This document shows positions 7,703-15,205 of a stretch of DNA of 25,690 nucleotides, piece by piece. Source of the stretch: an uncultured Actinomycetes bacterium (GTDB taxonomy: Bacteria; Actinomycetota; Actinomycetes; Nanopelagicales; Nanopelagicaceae); assembly GCA_903907665.1 (NCBI GenBank), contig CAIVOW010000243.1, forward strand, positions 1 to 25,690, written 5' to 3'. The notes under the pieces were generated by a model. It was given only the letters and a program-made list of their open reading frames with translations, searched no databases and was not told the DNA's origin. The position numbers and the translations under genes are program-made. How positions within the stretch are numbered: position 1 is the first letter of the stretch; each line of letters starts with the position of its first letter.

Positions 7703-9058
7703 ATGGAAATAAATCGCGAACATCTAAAGAAGTTAATGGCCAGAGAAGAAGATCGATTCTTAGTGTTGCACCCAAAGTCGGGCCATCTTTTTAAGCAAGC
7801 CCAAGAGGTAATGCCCGGCGGAGTTCCAATGTCGTGGATGGCTAAATGGCCGGGGGCTTATCCGCTCTTTGTTGATAGCGCACAAGGAGCACATTTCACA
7901 GATGTTGATGGCCATGAGTACGTTGATTTTTGCTTGGGTGATACCGGTTCGATGACAGGACATTCTCCAAAAGCAACAACGGATGCGGTCACCGCACAAA
8001 TGAAGCGCGGCATTACAGCGATGCTTCCCACAGAAAATGCAGTGATAGTTTCGCAAGACCTGACTAAACGATTTGGTTTACCACTGTGGCAATTTACTGT
8101 TTCAGCAACTGATGCCAATCGACATTCCATTCGATATGCGCGCTTAATAACGGGTAAGTCCAAGTTAATTGTTATTGATAAGTGTTATCACGGAAGTGTC
8201 GATGAGACTTTTGGAACTTTAGATGAAGCAGGCAACACAGTGATGCGCCCGGGTAATCTTGGCGCTCCAGTTCCGTTAGATGTGACGACTCGAGTGATTG
8301 AATTCAACAATTTAGAGGCAATGGAAGCGGCGCTTGCGCACGGTGATGTTGCTGCGATCTTGATGGAACCAGCCATGACTAATATCGGGATTGTTCTTCC
8401 AGAAGATGGTTATCTACATGCTGTTGGAGAGCTAGCTAAAAAATATGGCGCAGTATGGATTATTGATGAGACTCATACAATCTCTGCAGGCGCAGGTGGC
8501 ATGACACACCAGCTTGGGCTAAAGCCGGATATGTTGACTATTGGAAAATCAATTGGTGGTGGAATTCCTACCGGAACCTTTGGAATGACAAAAGCTGTTG
8601 CAGATCAAATAGCGGCTAAAGTCATTCGCGAAATTATTGATACTGGTGGAATCGGCTCAACGCTTGCTGGCAATGCACTGTCATTTGCGGCAATGCGTGC
8701 AACTCTTTCTGAAGTTCTAAATGCTAAGAATTTCACCCACATGATTGAACTTGGTGATCGATGGTCAGATGGCGTGGATGCTGCTATTGCTGAATTTAAA
8801 CTTCCTTGGCATTGCTCTCGCCTAGGTGCACGCGGTGAATACTTATTCCAACCAACTGCTCCAAAGACTGGAAAAGAGGCGTCGGATGCTGGTGACTTTG
8901 AATTAGAACAGTACGTACATTTGCGCTTACTCAATGATGGTTTCCTCATTACGCCATTTCATAATATGGCGCTGATGTCTCCGGATACAACAATCGAGGA
9001 TGTTGATAAACACACGGCAGCATTCCGTGCGATGTGTTCTGAATTAGTTGCTGGATAG
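7703..9058 (+). CDS. Class III PLP-dependent aminotransferase (glutamate-1-semialdehyde aminomutase-like)
   Basis: A 451-residue fold-type I aminotransferase of class III. The family features are HFTDVDGHEYVDFCLGDTG (substrate-side loop), a KCYHGSVDET motif, IIDETHT with the Asp that holds the pyridine nitrogen, and TIGKSIGGGIPTG, where Lys282 should form the Schiff base with PLP. It resembles glutamate-1-semialdehyde aminomutases in outline. However, the usual NSGTEA loop that grips the PLP phosphate reads SATDAN here, so I do not call it hemL. No heme genes are nearby. Substrate unknown; it may act on an amino or keto compound linked to the upstream sugar genes. It ends eight bases before the convergent glnR gene. 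Confidence 0.85.
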   Translation: MEINREHLKKLMAREEDRFLVLHPKSGHLFKQAQEVMPGGVPMSWMAKWPGAYPLFVDSAQGAHFTDVDGHEYVDFCLGDTGSMTGHSPKATTDAVTAQMKRGITAMLPTENAVIVSQDLTKRFGLPLWQFTVSATDANRHSIRYARLITGKSKLIVIDKCYHGSVDETFGTLDEAGNTVMRPGNLGAPVPLDVTTRVIEFNNLEAMEAALAHGDVAAILMEPAMTNIGIVLPEDGYLHAVGELAKKYGAVWIIDETHTISAGAGGMTHQLGLKPDMLTIGKSIGGGIPTGTFGMTKAVADQIAAKVIREIIDTGGIGSTLAGNALSFAAMRATLSEVLNAKNFTHMIELGDRWSDGVDAAIAEFKLPWHCSRLGARGEYLFQPTAPKTGKEASDAGDFELEQYVHLRLLNDGFLITPFHNMALMSPDTTIEDVDKHTAAFRAMCSELVAG

Positions 9059-9066
9059 CTAGTTAG

Positions 9067-9774
9067 TTAAGCATCTATAAATGCATCCTTGCCAGCATTC
9101 GGCAAGGTAAAGCGATAACCAACGTTACGAACAGTTCCGATGATTGCTTCAAACTCAGGGCCTAGCTTGGCGCGCAAGCGGCGGATATGAACATCCACAG
9201 TGCGAGTTCCGCCGAAGTAGTCATAACCCCAAATTTCATGCAATAACTGCGCGCGAGTGAAAACACGTCCAGGATGTTGAGCCAGATACTTAAGAAGTTC
9301 AAACTCCTTGAATGTTAAATCAAGTGAACGGCCTTTGATTTTTGCTGTGTATGAATTCTCATCGATAATGACATCGCCGGTACGAATTTCACGCGATGAG
9401 GGATCGGCAGCTACTAAATCATGTAGTACGCGACCGATTGCGATGCGAATACGAGCATCTACTTCTGCAGGACCCGCAGTATCTAGAATGACGTCACTAA
9501 CTCCCCAGTCGCTATTAATTGCCGACAATCCACCTTCGGTTGTAATGGCGATTATTGGACAATCAATTCCAGTTGCAACAATGACGCGGGTTAGAGCTTT
9601 TGCTGATGGAAGATCGCGGCGAGCGTCAACAAAGAGACATTCAATTTCAGGGATATCAATCAGGATCGAGGCTTCAGCAGGAAGAATTTTCACCTGGTGT
9701 TGAAGCAGTCCAAGGCTCGGCAATACTTCGGCGCTTGCGCCAAGCGTATTAGTGAGGAGCAGGACTCTTGCCAT
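9067..9774 (-). CDS. glnR: GlnR-type orphan response regulator of nitrogen metabolism
   Basis: A 235-residue OmpR-family regulator. The start [22 protein letters not shown], the VDARRDLP stretch with Asp50, [27 protein letters not shown] and the winged-helix domain with [20 protein letters not shown] and [24 protein letters not shown] follow actinobacterial GlnR closely. The receiver lacks the normal acidic pocket and phosphorylatable pattern, as in characterised GlnR proteins, which dimerise without phosphorylation. GlnR controls ammonium assimilation and nitrogen transport genes. No histidine kinase is adjacent, as expected for an orphan. It is divergent from a Fur-family gene with only 38 bp between the start codons. 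Confidence 0.95.
   Translation of the reverse strand: MARVLLLTNTLGASAEVLPSLGLLQHQVKILPAEASILIDIPEIECLFVDARRDLPSAKALTRVIVATGIDCPIIAITTEGGLSAINSDWGVSDVILDTAGPAEVDARIRIAIGRVLHDLVAADPSSREIRTGDVIIDENSYTAKIKGRSLDLTFKEFELLKYLAQHPGRVFTRAQLLHEIWGYDYFGGTRTVDVHIRRLRAKLGPEFEAIIGTVRNVGYRFTLPNAGKDAFIDA
9087..9107. terminator. Perfect 7-bp stem-loop near the convergent gene ends
   Basis: CCTTGCC at 9087-9093 and GGCAAGG at 9101-9107 are perfect inverted repeats around a 7-base loop. They lie in the last codons of glnR and just past the end of the convergent aminotransferase gene. A smaller inverted repeat (GCAT...ATGC, 9071-9084) lies beside it. Neither strand has a strong U-tract, so a bidirectional termination or mRNA-end role is only a suggestion. 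Confidence 0.4.
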
Positions 9775-9786
9775 TGGAGGAGCCTA
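9775..9786 (-). promoter_or_regulatory. -10-like element of a leaderless transcript (glnR)
   Basis: On the minus strand TAGGCT (9786-9781) is followed by six bases (CCTCCA) and the glnR ATG. The bases before the ATG are the reverse of a Shine-Dalgarno sequence, so leaderless initiation is the better reading. Confidence 0.6.
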
Positions 9787-9800
9787 CTACTGGCCTGGCA

Positions 9801-9812
9801 TAGGATTAGAAC
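9801..9812 (+). promoter_or_regulatory. -10-like element of a leaderless transcript (Fur-family gene)
   Basis: TAGGAT at 9801-9806 is followed by six bases and the ATG at 9813. There is no ribosome-binding site. The -35 region of this promoter would fall on the -10 of glnR. Confidence 0.62.
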
Positions 9813-10226
9813 ATGGCCGAACAACATGAATTGCGCGACAAGGGTCTTCGACTCACTCCGCAACGTGAACTCGTGCTGCTCGCTGTTCGAGAATTAGGGC
9901 ATGCAACACCAGAAGAAGTGGCTGAGAAAGTCCGAGAGTCACATCCTGGAATCAATCTTTCTACCGTTTATCGAAACTTGGAAACACTCGAGAATGTTGG
10001 CTTAGTTCAACATGCCCACCTTGGACATGGCGGTGTTACCTATCACGCTGCAGAGGAAGAGATTCATCTTCACCTTAAGTGTGAAAAATGTGGCGTGCTT
10101 ATCGAGGTACCAGTTGAAGCAGCCGCTCACTTCACGCAAAGTTTGATTGATGATTACGGTTTTCATACTGATCTAGCGCACCTTGCAATAGCTGGGCGTT
10201 GTGAATCTTGTTTTAGTCAGGCATAA
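9813..10226 (+). CDS. Fur-family transcriptional regulator
   Basis: A 137-residue Fur-family metal-responsive repressor. The N-terminal winged helix includes LRLTPQRELVLLAV (12-25) and the recognition helix in NLSTVYRNLETLENVGLVQ (48-66). The dimerisation domain has His residues at 78, 85 and 87 and two CxxC pairs (C90/C93 and C130/C133) that form the structural zinc site. The sequence does not decide between iron, zinc, peroxide or nickel sensing; the HLHLKCEKCG form is seen in Zur- and PerR-like members too. It is the first gene of a long co-directional series and is followed after two bases by ygfZ, whose product handles iron-sulfur clusters, so an iron or redox signal is plausible. Confidence 0.92.
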   Translation: MAEQHELRDKGLRLTPQRELVLLAVRELGHATPEEVAEKVRESHPGINLSTVYRNLETLENVGLVQHAHLGHGGVTYHAAEEEIHLHLKCEKCGVLIEVPVEAAAHFTQSLIDDYGFHTDLAHLAIAGRCESCFSQA

Positions 10227-10228
10227 AA

Positions 10229-11098
10229 GTGACTGCTGTTTTTTTGGAAGAAGGACCGGATGCGGGTGCAATTTGGCACTTTGGAGAACCCAATAAAGAA
10301 CAACGCGCACTTGCCGAAGGAAAGGCTTGGTCAGATCTTTCATATAAAGCAGTGCTAACAGTTAGTGGTGAAGATCGCCTCAAGTGGCTCAATGATTTAA
10401 CAACTCAGGAACTAGTTATATGGCCTACTAACACGTGGACAACTGCATTAATTTTAGATGCACAAGGTCATATCAATCATCAAATTTTTCTCGTCGATGA
10501 CGGCGCTACGACATGGATTGTCAGTGAAAAAGTAAAAGAAGCCGAGCTATTGGCTTTTCTACAGAAGATGGTCTTCATGTTACGCGTCGAACCCAAATCT
10601 GTTTCTGATGAATTCAAAGTTATTCGAACAACTGGCTTGACCGATCTTTTCGGTGGACCATATTTAATTATTAAACGCGGCGCTGATCCTGAGCAAGATG
10701 GCATGCAGGTCGGCACATGGGCTTTAGAAGCCGAACGAGTTGCACAAGGTCGCGCCCGCCTCCTCTTTGAAACTGATCACAAATCAATTCCAAATGAACT
10801 TGGTTTTCTCAATACAGCAGTTCATATGCGTAAAGGTTGTTACCCCGGACAAGAGACAGTTGCAAAGGTATTTAATCTTGGTCAACCACCAAGACGATTA
10901 GTGATGCTGCACCTTGATGGCACAGAGATTGAGCTACCCACACATGGAACGCCGGTTATGTTGGATGAGAAGGAAGTCGGATTCATTGGCACAGTTGCAC
11001 GTCACTACGAACTCGGCCCGATAGCTCTTGCAGTGGTTAAGCGAAGTACTCCAACCGATGCAGTGCTCTTAGCCGGTGGCGTCCTCGCTTCTCAGTGA
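10229..11098 (+). CDS. ygfZ: YgfZ/GcvT-type folate-binding protein for iron-sulfur cluster enzymes
   Basis: A 289-residue YgfZ-family protein, related to the aminomethyltransferase GcvT. Its signature RKGCYPGQE has the conserved Cys204, essential in E. coli YgfZ for supporting certain Fe-S enzymes through a folate-dependent route. Earlier blocks include SYKAVLTVSGEDRLKWLNDLTTQ (about 38-60) and ALEAERVAQGRARL (165-178). The GTG at 10229 starts two bases after the Fur-family stop. In mycobacteria the homologous gene (Rv0811c) lies in the same neighbourhood as nitrobindin and glnR, and the same association is seen here. The protein is cytoplasmic. Confidence 0.92.
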   Translation: MTAVFLEEGPDAGAIWHFGEPNKEQRALAEGKAWSDLSYKAVLTVSGEDRLKWLNDLTTQELVIWPTNTWTTALILDAQGHINHQIFLVDDGATTWIVSEKVKEAELLAFLQKMVFMLRVEPKSVSDEFKVIRTTGLTDLFGGPYLIIKRGADPEQDGMQVGTWALEAERVAQGRARLLFETDHKSIPNELGFLNTAVHMRKGCYPGQETVAKVFNLGQPPRRLVMLHLDGTEIELPTHGTPVMLDEKEVGFIGTVARHYELGPIALAVVKRSTPTDAVLLAGGVLASQ

Positions 11099-11101
11099 GG
11101 G

Positions 11102-11114
11102 TACCCTTAGGTTT
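11102..11114 (+). promoter_or_regulatory. -10-like element before the 40-residue gene
   Basis: TACCCT at 11102-11107 lies seven bases before the ATG at 11115. The same hexamer at a similar distance precedes phoU. It would give the small membrane protein and nitrobindin a leaderless start of their own. Confidence 0.4.
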
Positions 11115-11237
11115 ATGGCAACGTTTACGAGTGCAGCCCTGATTGTGGCTTGCGCCGCCCTTGGTTTTTATCTCATTCGGTGGGGTGTTCGGGGGCTAAG
11201 TAACGTTTTAAAGATTCTAAAAGAAAAGGGTAAGTAA
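11115..11237 (+). CDS. Small 40-residue single-pass membrane protein
   Basis: A short gene fills the gap between ygfZ and the nitrobindin gene. The product begins MATFTSAALIVACAALGFYL and ends with a basic tail containing RWGVRGLSN and LKILKEKGK. It has one membrane helix (about residues 5-21) and a positively charged C-terminus, so it should sit with the tail in the cytoplasm. The stop TAA abuts the ATG of the nitrobindin gene with no gap, and the end of this frame carries AAAAGGG, the ribosome-binding site for that gene. The exact fit on both sides, plus a candidate -10 upstream, argues for a real gene. Function unknown. Confidence 0.65.
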   Translation: MATFTSAALIVACAALGFYLIRWGVRGLSNVLKILKEKGK

Positions 11238-11735
11238 ATGGCTTTCGTCATCCCGGAAAACTTGCACGAAGATCTTTATCCACTTGCTTGGATGGTTGGT
11301 ACCTGGCGTGGAACTGGACGCGGAGAATATCCAGGCATTGAGTCTTTTCAATTTGCCCAAGAGGTTACCTTTAATCATGATGGCCGCAATTTCCTAAATT
11401 ACTACTCACGCACATGGATTATCGACGATAACAAGGACATCATCGCTCCCTTTGAATCCGAAGCAGGTTTTTGGCGGGTGCGAGATAAGAAGATTCTTGA
11501 GGTTGTACTTGCATACAGTCAAGGTATTTCTGAAGGTTGGCTTGGAATTGTTGACGGCGCAAAAATTCAATTAGCTCTCGATAAAGGCTACTCATCTCCA
11601 TCGGCAAATATTGTTGATGAAGGTCAACGCCTTTATGGACAAGTTGAGGGCGAATTATTTTATGCATACGACGCAGCGATGAATGGACATGAACTACAAG
11701 CGTATATGTGGTCCTCTCTTGAAAGACAAGAGTAG
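11238..11735 (+). CDS. Nitrobindin-like heme beta-barrel protein (FABP-like/UPF0678 family)
   Basis: A 165-residue ten-stranded beta-barrel family protein. The family hallmark GTWRGTGRGEYPGIESF lies near residues 21-37 and is followed by a FLNYYSRTW block. Nitrobindins bind ferric heme through a His near the C-terminus and isomerise peroxynitrite or bind nitric oxide. His151 (in NGHELQAYM) is in the right place. A ribosome-binding site AAAAGGG precedes the ATG. The homologue in Mycobacterium tuberculosis (Rv0813c) is also close to ygfZ and glnR. Position before the asparaginase and mshA genes suggests one transcript; a shared role with mycothiol in nitrosative stress defence is possible but inferred. 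Confidence 0.9.
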   Translation: MAFVIPENLHEDLYPLAWMVGTWRGTGRGEYPGIESFQFAQEVTFNHDGRNFLNYYSRTWIIDDNKDIIAPFESEAGFWRVRDKKILEVVLAYSQGISEGWLGIVDGAKIQLALDKGYSSPSANIVDEGQRLYGQVEGELFYAYDAAMNGHELQAYMWSSLERQE

Positions 11736-11748
11736 TAAAGAGAAACAG

Positions 11749-12681
11749 ATGGATACTTCCCTTTTTCGTGGCGAAACAATTGCAGAAGTTGTCCGCGCCG
11801 GCCTAGTCGAGTCCGTTCACTCTGGACATCTTCTTGAGTTAGATGAAAAAGGTCAGGTCGTTAAATCTCTTGGGTCGGTCCACATTCCGATCTACCCACG
11901 TTCATCAGTAAAAGCAATGCAAGCATCGGCGATGGTTCGTGCTGGGTTAAAACTTTCAGCCGAGCAGCTTGCAGTTGTGTGTGCATCTCATAGTGGTTCT
12001 GAAGAACATTTCACGGTTATTCGTTCGATTCTTTCAGCGCATAAATTAGATGAATCCGCGTTTCGTAATTCAACTGATTTCCCATTAGGCGAGAAGGAAC
12101 GTCGAGCATGGGGAGATAAAGCTCCAACGCAGTTGGCACAAAATTGCAGCGGAAAGCATGCAGGTATGCTCGCGACATGTGTTGTAAATGGTTGGGATAC
12201 CAACAACTACACGGACCCAACTCATCCCTTACAACAACTCATTGTCGAAGAATTTGAGACACTGGCTCGTGAAAAAGTTCAATATTTAACTGCTGATGGT
12301 TGTGGAGCGCCGTTATTTGCATTAAGTATGGCTGGCCTCGCACAAGGGATACACACAATAACTATCTCTCATGACCCCGTTCACCAAGAAGTTGTTAGCG
12401 CTTGTCGCAGCAATCCATTAATGATTGCTGGCGAAGGTCGCCTTACTACCCGGTTAATGCGCGCGGTACCTGGGCTCTTTATGAAGGAAGGCGCTGAAGG
12501 CGTAGAAGTACTATCAATGCCAGATGGTCGCACTCTGGTCATCAAATGTGCTGATGGATCTTGGCGTCCTATGGGACCGATTATCACTGCTACTTTTAAG
12601 CGCTGGGGAGTCGAAGCCCCGGATGAGAATGTGTATGTTTATGGTGGCGGTAAAGTTGTCGGACAAGTGGAAGCGAGATGA
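11749..12681 (+). CDS. Asparaginase, PF06089 (Rhizobium etli type II-like) family
   Basis: A 310-residue asparaginase of the zinc-dependent family typified by R. etli AnsA/ReAV, not the classical bacterial type I or II. The catalytic Ser-Lys pattern is SSVK (Ser52, Lys55). The metal-site residues appear as NCSGKHAGM (Cys133, Lys136) and DGCGAP (Cys185). It also has the conserved CASHSGS block (78-84). The product should convert L-asparagine to aspartate and ammonia in the cytoplasm. The ATG at 11749 is preferred to an upstream in-frame ATG at 11683 that lies inside the nitrobindin gene. A purine-rich AAAGAGAAA precedes it. It sits seven bases before mshA, and GlnR control is possible but no site was recognised. 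Confidence 0.9.
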   Translation: MDTSLFRGETIAEVVRAGLVESVHSGHLLELDEKGQVVKSLGSVHIPIYPRSSVKAMQASAMVRAGLKLSAEQLAVVCASHSGSEEHFTVIRSILSAHKLDESAFRNSTDFPLGEKERRAWGDKAPTQLAQNCSGKHAGMLATCVVNGWDTNNYTDPTHPLQQLIVEEFETLAREKVQYLTADGCGAPLFALSMAGLAQGIHTITISHDPVHQEVVSACRSNPLMIAGEGRLTTRLMRAVPGLFMKEGAEGVEVLSMPDGRTLVIKCADGSWRPMGPIITATFKRWGVEAPDENVYVYGGGKVVGQVEAR

Positions 12682-12688
12682 TGAAGCT

Positions 12689-13954
12689 ATGAAAGGTCGC
12701 ATAGCCACATTTATGGTGCATTCATCACCACTTGAACAAGCAGGTACAGGTGACGCTGGCGGTATGAATATATATGTCGTTGAGAGCGCCCAGAAAATTG
12801 CTGCCCACGGCGTCGAAGTCGATATTTTTACTCGTCGCACAGATCCACAGCAAATTGATCAACAAATTTCTAACGGCGTTAACGTTAAATTTCTTGATGC
12901 GGGACCGTCTGCGCCACTGGCGAAGGAAGAATTACCCACTCAAATTAGTGCACTGACTCATTGCTTTATGGATTCGTATAAAAAACTTCCAGCAAACCAT
13001 TACCAGCTGATTCATTCCCATTACTGGATTAGTGGGCAACTCGGATGGATGGTAAGTGAGCAGACGCAACTGCCTCTCGTTCATACGATGCACACCATGG
13101 CTCGCGTTAAGAATTTGGCGCTTGCCGACGGCGAAAATCCAGAGCCAGAAGTTCGCGCATACGGTGAAGAGCAAATTGTGCGTAACTCATCGGCCATGAT
13201 TGCAAATACAGATGCTGAGGCCGCCCAATTAGTTTCTCTTTACGATGCTTGCCCAGATAAGGTTTTTACTGTCACCCCAGGTGTAGACCTCGAGCGTTTC
13301 ACTCCTGGTGCTGGCAAAGCGGCGGCTCGCAAAAAATTAAATATTGCTCCAGACGCATTGATGTTTACCTTTGTAGGTCGAATACAACCGCATAAAGGCC
13401 CAGAAGTTCTTTTGCGTGCGGCCGCTGAAATGATTATTCACTCACCCCATCTGCGCTCTAAATTAGCTCTTGTTATTATGGGAGGACCATCTGGAAATGG
13501 TTCGCACGAACCTGAACGGCTAGCTGCGTTAGCAAAATTTCTTAATATTCAAGACGTTGTACATTTCGCTAAGCCTTGCAATAGAAATGAGCTACCTGAT
13601 TGGTATCGCGCTTCGGATTTGGTTTGCGTCCCAAGTTACACCGAAAGTTTTGGCCTAGTTGCTCTTGAAGCCCAAGCGTGTGGAACTCCGGTAGTTGCAA
13701 CAGCCGTCGGTGGCCTACGAACTGCGGTCGCAGATGGAATCTCTGGCGCACTTGTCGATGGACATGATCCACGTGCTTGGTCATCTGTGATTTCACGTTT
13801 GCTGTCAGAACCTGCTCACCGTATTGGATTATCTGTAGGAGCAGTTGAGCATGCATCGCATTTTGGGTGGGAAAGTACGGCGCGTAAAACACTTGATGTA
13901 TATGACTGGGTTCTCTCAAAGGCGACTGAACAAAGCTTAAAGGTAGTGCAGTGA
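12689..13954 (+). CDS. mshA: D-inositol-3-phosphate glycosyltransferase MshA (mycothiol synthesis)
   Basis: A 421-residue GT4 glycosyltransferase that joins GlcNAc from UDP-GlcNAc to 1L-myo-inositol 1-phosphate, the first step of mycothiol synthesis. Diagnostic features are HSSPLEQAGTGDAGGMNIYV (11-30), HSHYWISGQLGWM, PLVHTMHTMARVKN, the VTPGVDLERF and FVGRIQPHKGPEVLL blocks, and YTESFGLVALEAQACGTPVVAT with the GT4 E-x7-E pattern. The ATG at 12689 is chosen because it gives the normal MshA N-terminus; an in-frame ATG far upstream would lie in the asparaginase gene. The stop overlaps the ybjN GTG by four bases. The order mshA, ybjN-like, gpm, senX3, regX3 is conserved from mycobacteria (Rv0486 to Rv0491). 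The rest of the mycothiol pathway is not in this window. Confidence 0.96.
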   Translation: MKGRIATFMVHSSPLEQAGTGDAGGMNIYVVESAQKIAAHGVEVDIFTRRTDPQQIDQQISNGVNVKFLDAGPSAPLAKEELPTQISALTHCFMDSYKKLPANHYQLIHSHYWISGQLGWMVSEQTQLPLVHTMHTMARVKNLALADGENPEPEVRAYGEEQIVRNSSAMIANTDAEAAQLVSLYDACPDKVFTVTPGVDLERFTPGAGKAAARKKLNIAPDALMFTFVGRIQPHKGPEVLLRAAAEMIIHSPHLRSKLALVIMGGPSGNGSHEPERLAALAKFLNIQDVVHFAKPCNRNELPDWYRASDLVCVPSYTESFGLVALEAQACGTPVVATAVGGLRTAVADGISGALVDGHDPRAWSSVISRLLSEPAHRIGLSVGAVEHASHFGWESTARKTLDVYDWVLSKATEQSLKVVQ

Positions 13955-14424
13955 TTGCCCGTGAGGTTATTGAAGAATTTCTTGAATCACACGATCTAGA
14001 CTTTGATTTACCAACACCAAATACTTTCTTTATAACTTTGCCAGGTGAAAAGAAACTTGAGACCCACTGCGCCCTCATTCTTGGCGAGCACTCACTCACA
14101 ATTAGTGCATTTGTAATACGTAAGCCAGATGAGAATATTGCGGCTGTGCATGATTGGTTATTACATAAAAACGCTTCAATGTATAGCGTTGCATACGCAG
14201 TTAATGAATTAGGCGATATCTATCTTGTGGGCCGCTTGCCACTAGCTGCCGTTACTGAACAAGAGATAGATCGTGTCTTTGGGGCAGTACTACAGTATTC
14301 AGATAGCTCTTTTAACGTCTTACTTGAAATGGGATTTGTAACAGCAATTCGACGCGAGTGGGCCTGGCGGTTATCGCGCGGGGAGTCATTGAAAAATTTG
14401 AGCTCTTTTGAACATTTGATGTAG
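13951..14424 (+). CDS. YbjN-domain protein
   Basis: A 157-residue YbjN-family (PF10722) protein of unknown molecular function, related in fold to type III secretion chaperones. Visible family traits are FLESHDLDFDLPTPNTFFITLPGEKK near the N-terminus, KPDENIAAVHDWLLHKNASMY, then a DIYLVGRLPL block and a C-terminal helix ending in FEHLM. It starts with GTG inside a GTGA overlap with the mshA stop, so it is translated with mshA. The same pairing occurs in mycobacteria (Rv0486/Rv0487), which makes a link to mycothiol or to envelope stress plausible. There is no signal peptide or membrane segment. Confidence 0.88.
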   Translation: MIAREVIEEFLESHDLDFDLPTPNTFFITLPGEKKLETHCALILGEHSLTISAFVIRKPDENIAAVHDWLLHKNASMYSVAYAVNELGDIYLVGRLPLAAVTEQEIDRVFGAVLQYSDSSFNVLLEMGFVTAIRREWAWRLSRGESLKNLSSFEHLM

Positions 14425-14429
14425 AGCAT

Positions 14430-14441
14430 TAAGATTGCGCT
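14430..14441 (+). promoter_or_regulatory. -10-like element of a leaderless transcript (gpmA)
   Basis: TAAGAT at 14430-14435 is followed by six bases and the ATG of gpmA. It separates gpmA from the mshA-ybjN transcript although the gap is only 17 bp. Confidence 0.6.
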
Positions 14442-15188
14442 ATGACGACAAAGCTAATCTTGCTCCGCCATGGTGAGAGTGAATGGAATGCCAAGAATCT
14501 TTTCACTGGGTGGGTTGATGTGCGCCTATCTTCAAAAGGTGAAGCTGAGGCAAAGCGTGGCGGTGAGTTGCTGCAAGAGCGCGGACTCCTTCCTGGCGTT
14601 GTGCATACATCTTTGTTGCGCAGAGCAATTCATACCTCTCAAATAGCTCTGGATGCCGCTGATCGTCATTGGATTCCAGTGCGACGCTCATGGCGCTTAA
14701 ATGAACGTCATTACGGGGCGCTTCAAGGAAAAGATAAGAAGCAGACGCTAGAAACGTATGGCGAAGGACAATTCCAATTATGGCGCCGGTCCTTCGATGT
14801 CCCACCACCGCCGATTGATGACAACGATGAATTTAGCCAGAAGTACGATCCAAGATATGCGAATTTAGGTTCGGCGCTACCAAGCACTGAATGTCTCAAA
14901 GATGTGGTCGAGCGAATGATTCCATATTGGAATGAGTCAATAATTCCTGACCTTAAAGAACATCAGACTGTACTAGTGACGGCCCACGGAAATTCACTTC
15001 GCGCGTTGGTAAAGCATTTGGATGGAATTAGTGATGTAGATATCGCAGCGCTAAATATTCCAACAGGAATTCCGCTGTTGTATGAGCTAAGAGATGACTT
15101 TACGCCAGTTAAAACTGGTGGGGAGTACCTTGATCCAGAGACTGCGAAAGCTGCGATTGAAGCTGTAGCGAATCAGGGCAAGAAGTAA
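14442..15188 (+). CDS. gpmA: 2,3-bisphosphoglycerate-dependent phosphoglycerate mutase
   Basis: A 248-residue glycolytic mutase that interconverts 3- and 2-phosphoglycerate. The phosphohistidine motif [10 protein letters not shown] places the catalytic His at position 10. The rest of the dPGM signature follows: [34 protein letters not shown] (with Glu88), the [10 protein letters not shown] segment and the second histidine His182 in [11 protein letters not shown]. Length and motifs match the dPGM family across their whole span, so confusion with a general histidine phosphatase is unlikely. It ends 17 bases before the convergent phoU stop. The gpm gene also lies beside senX3-regX3 in mycobacteria. 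Confidence 0.97.
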   Translation: MTTKLILLRHGESEWNAKNLFTGWVDVRLSSKGEAEAKRGGELLQERGLLPGVVHTSLLRRAIHTSQIALDAADRHWIPVRRSWRLNERHYGALQGKDKKQTLETYGEGQFQLWRRSFDVPPPPIDDNDEFSQKYDPRYANLGSALPSTECLKDVVERMIPYWNESIIPDLKEHQTVLVTAHGNSLRALVKHLDGISDVDIAALNIPTGIPLLYELRDDFTPVKTGGEYLDPETAKAAIEAVANQGKK

Positions 15189-15205
15189 AGATTATTTCAA
15201 CGCTT

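Noticed and set aside
7703..9058. Calling the aminotransferase hemL
   Set aside because: The phosphate-binding loop differs from glutamate-1-semialdehyde aminomutase and no heme gene is nearby.
9776..9782. GGAGGAG on the plus strand as a ribosome-binding site
   Set aside because: The next plus-strand start (9813) is 30 bases away, and the bases fall in the spacer between the glnR -10 and its ATG on the other strand.
12677..12688. GATGAT at six bases from the mshA start as another leaderless promoter
   Set aside because: The match to TAnnnT is poor, and mshA is only seven bases behind the asparaginase gene in the same direction.
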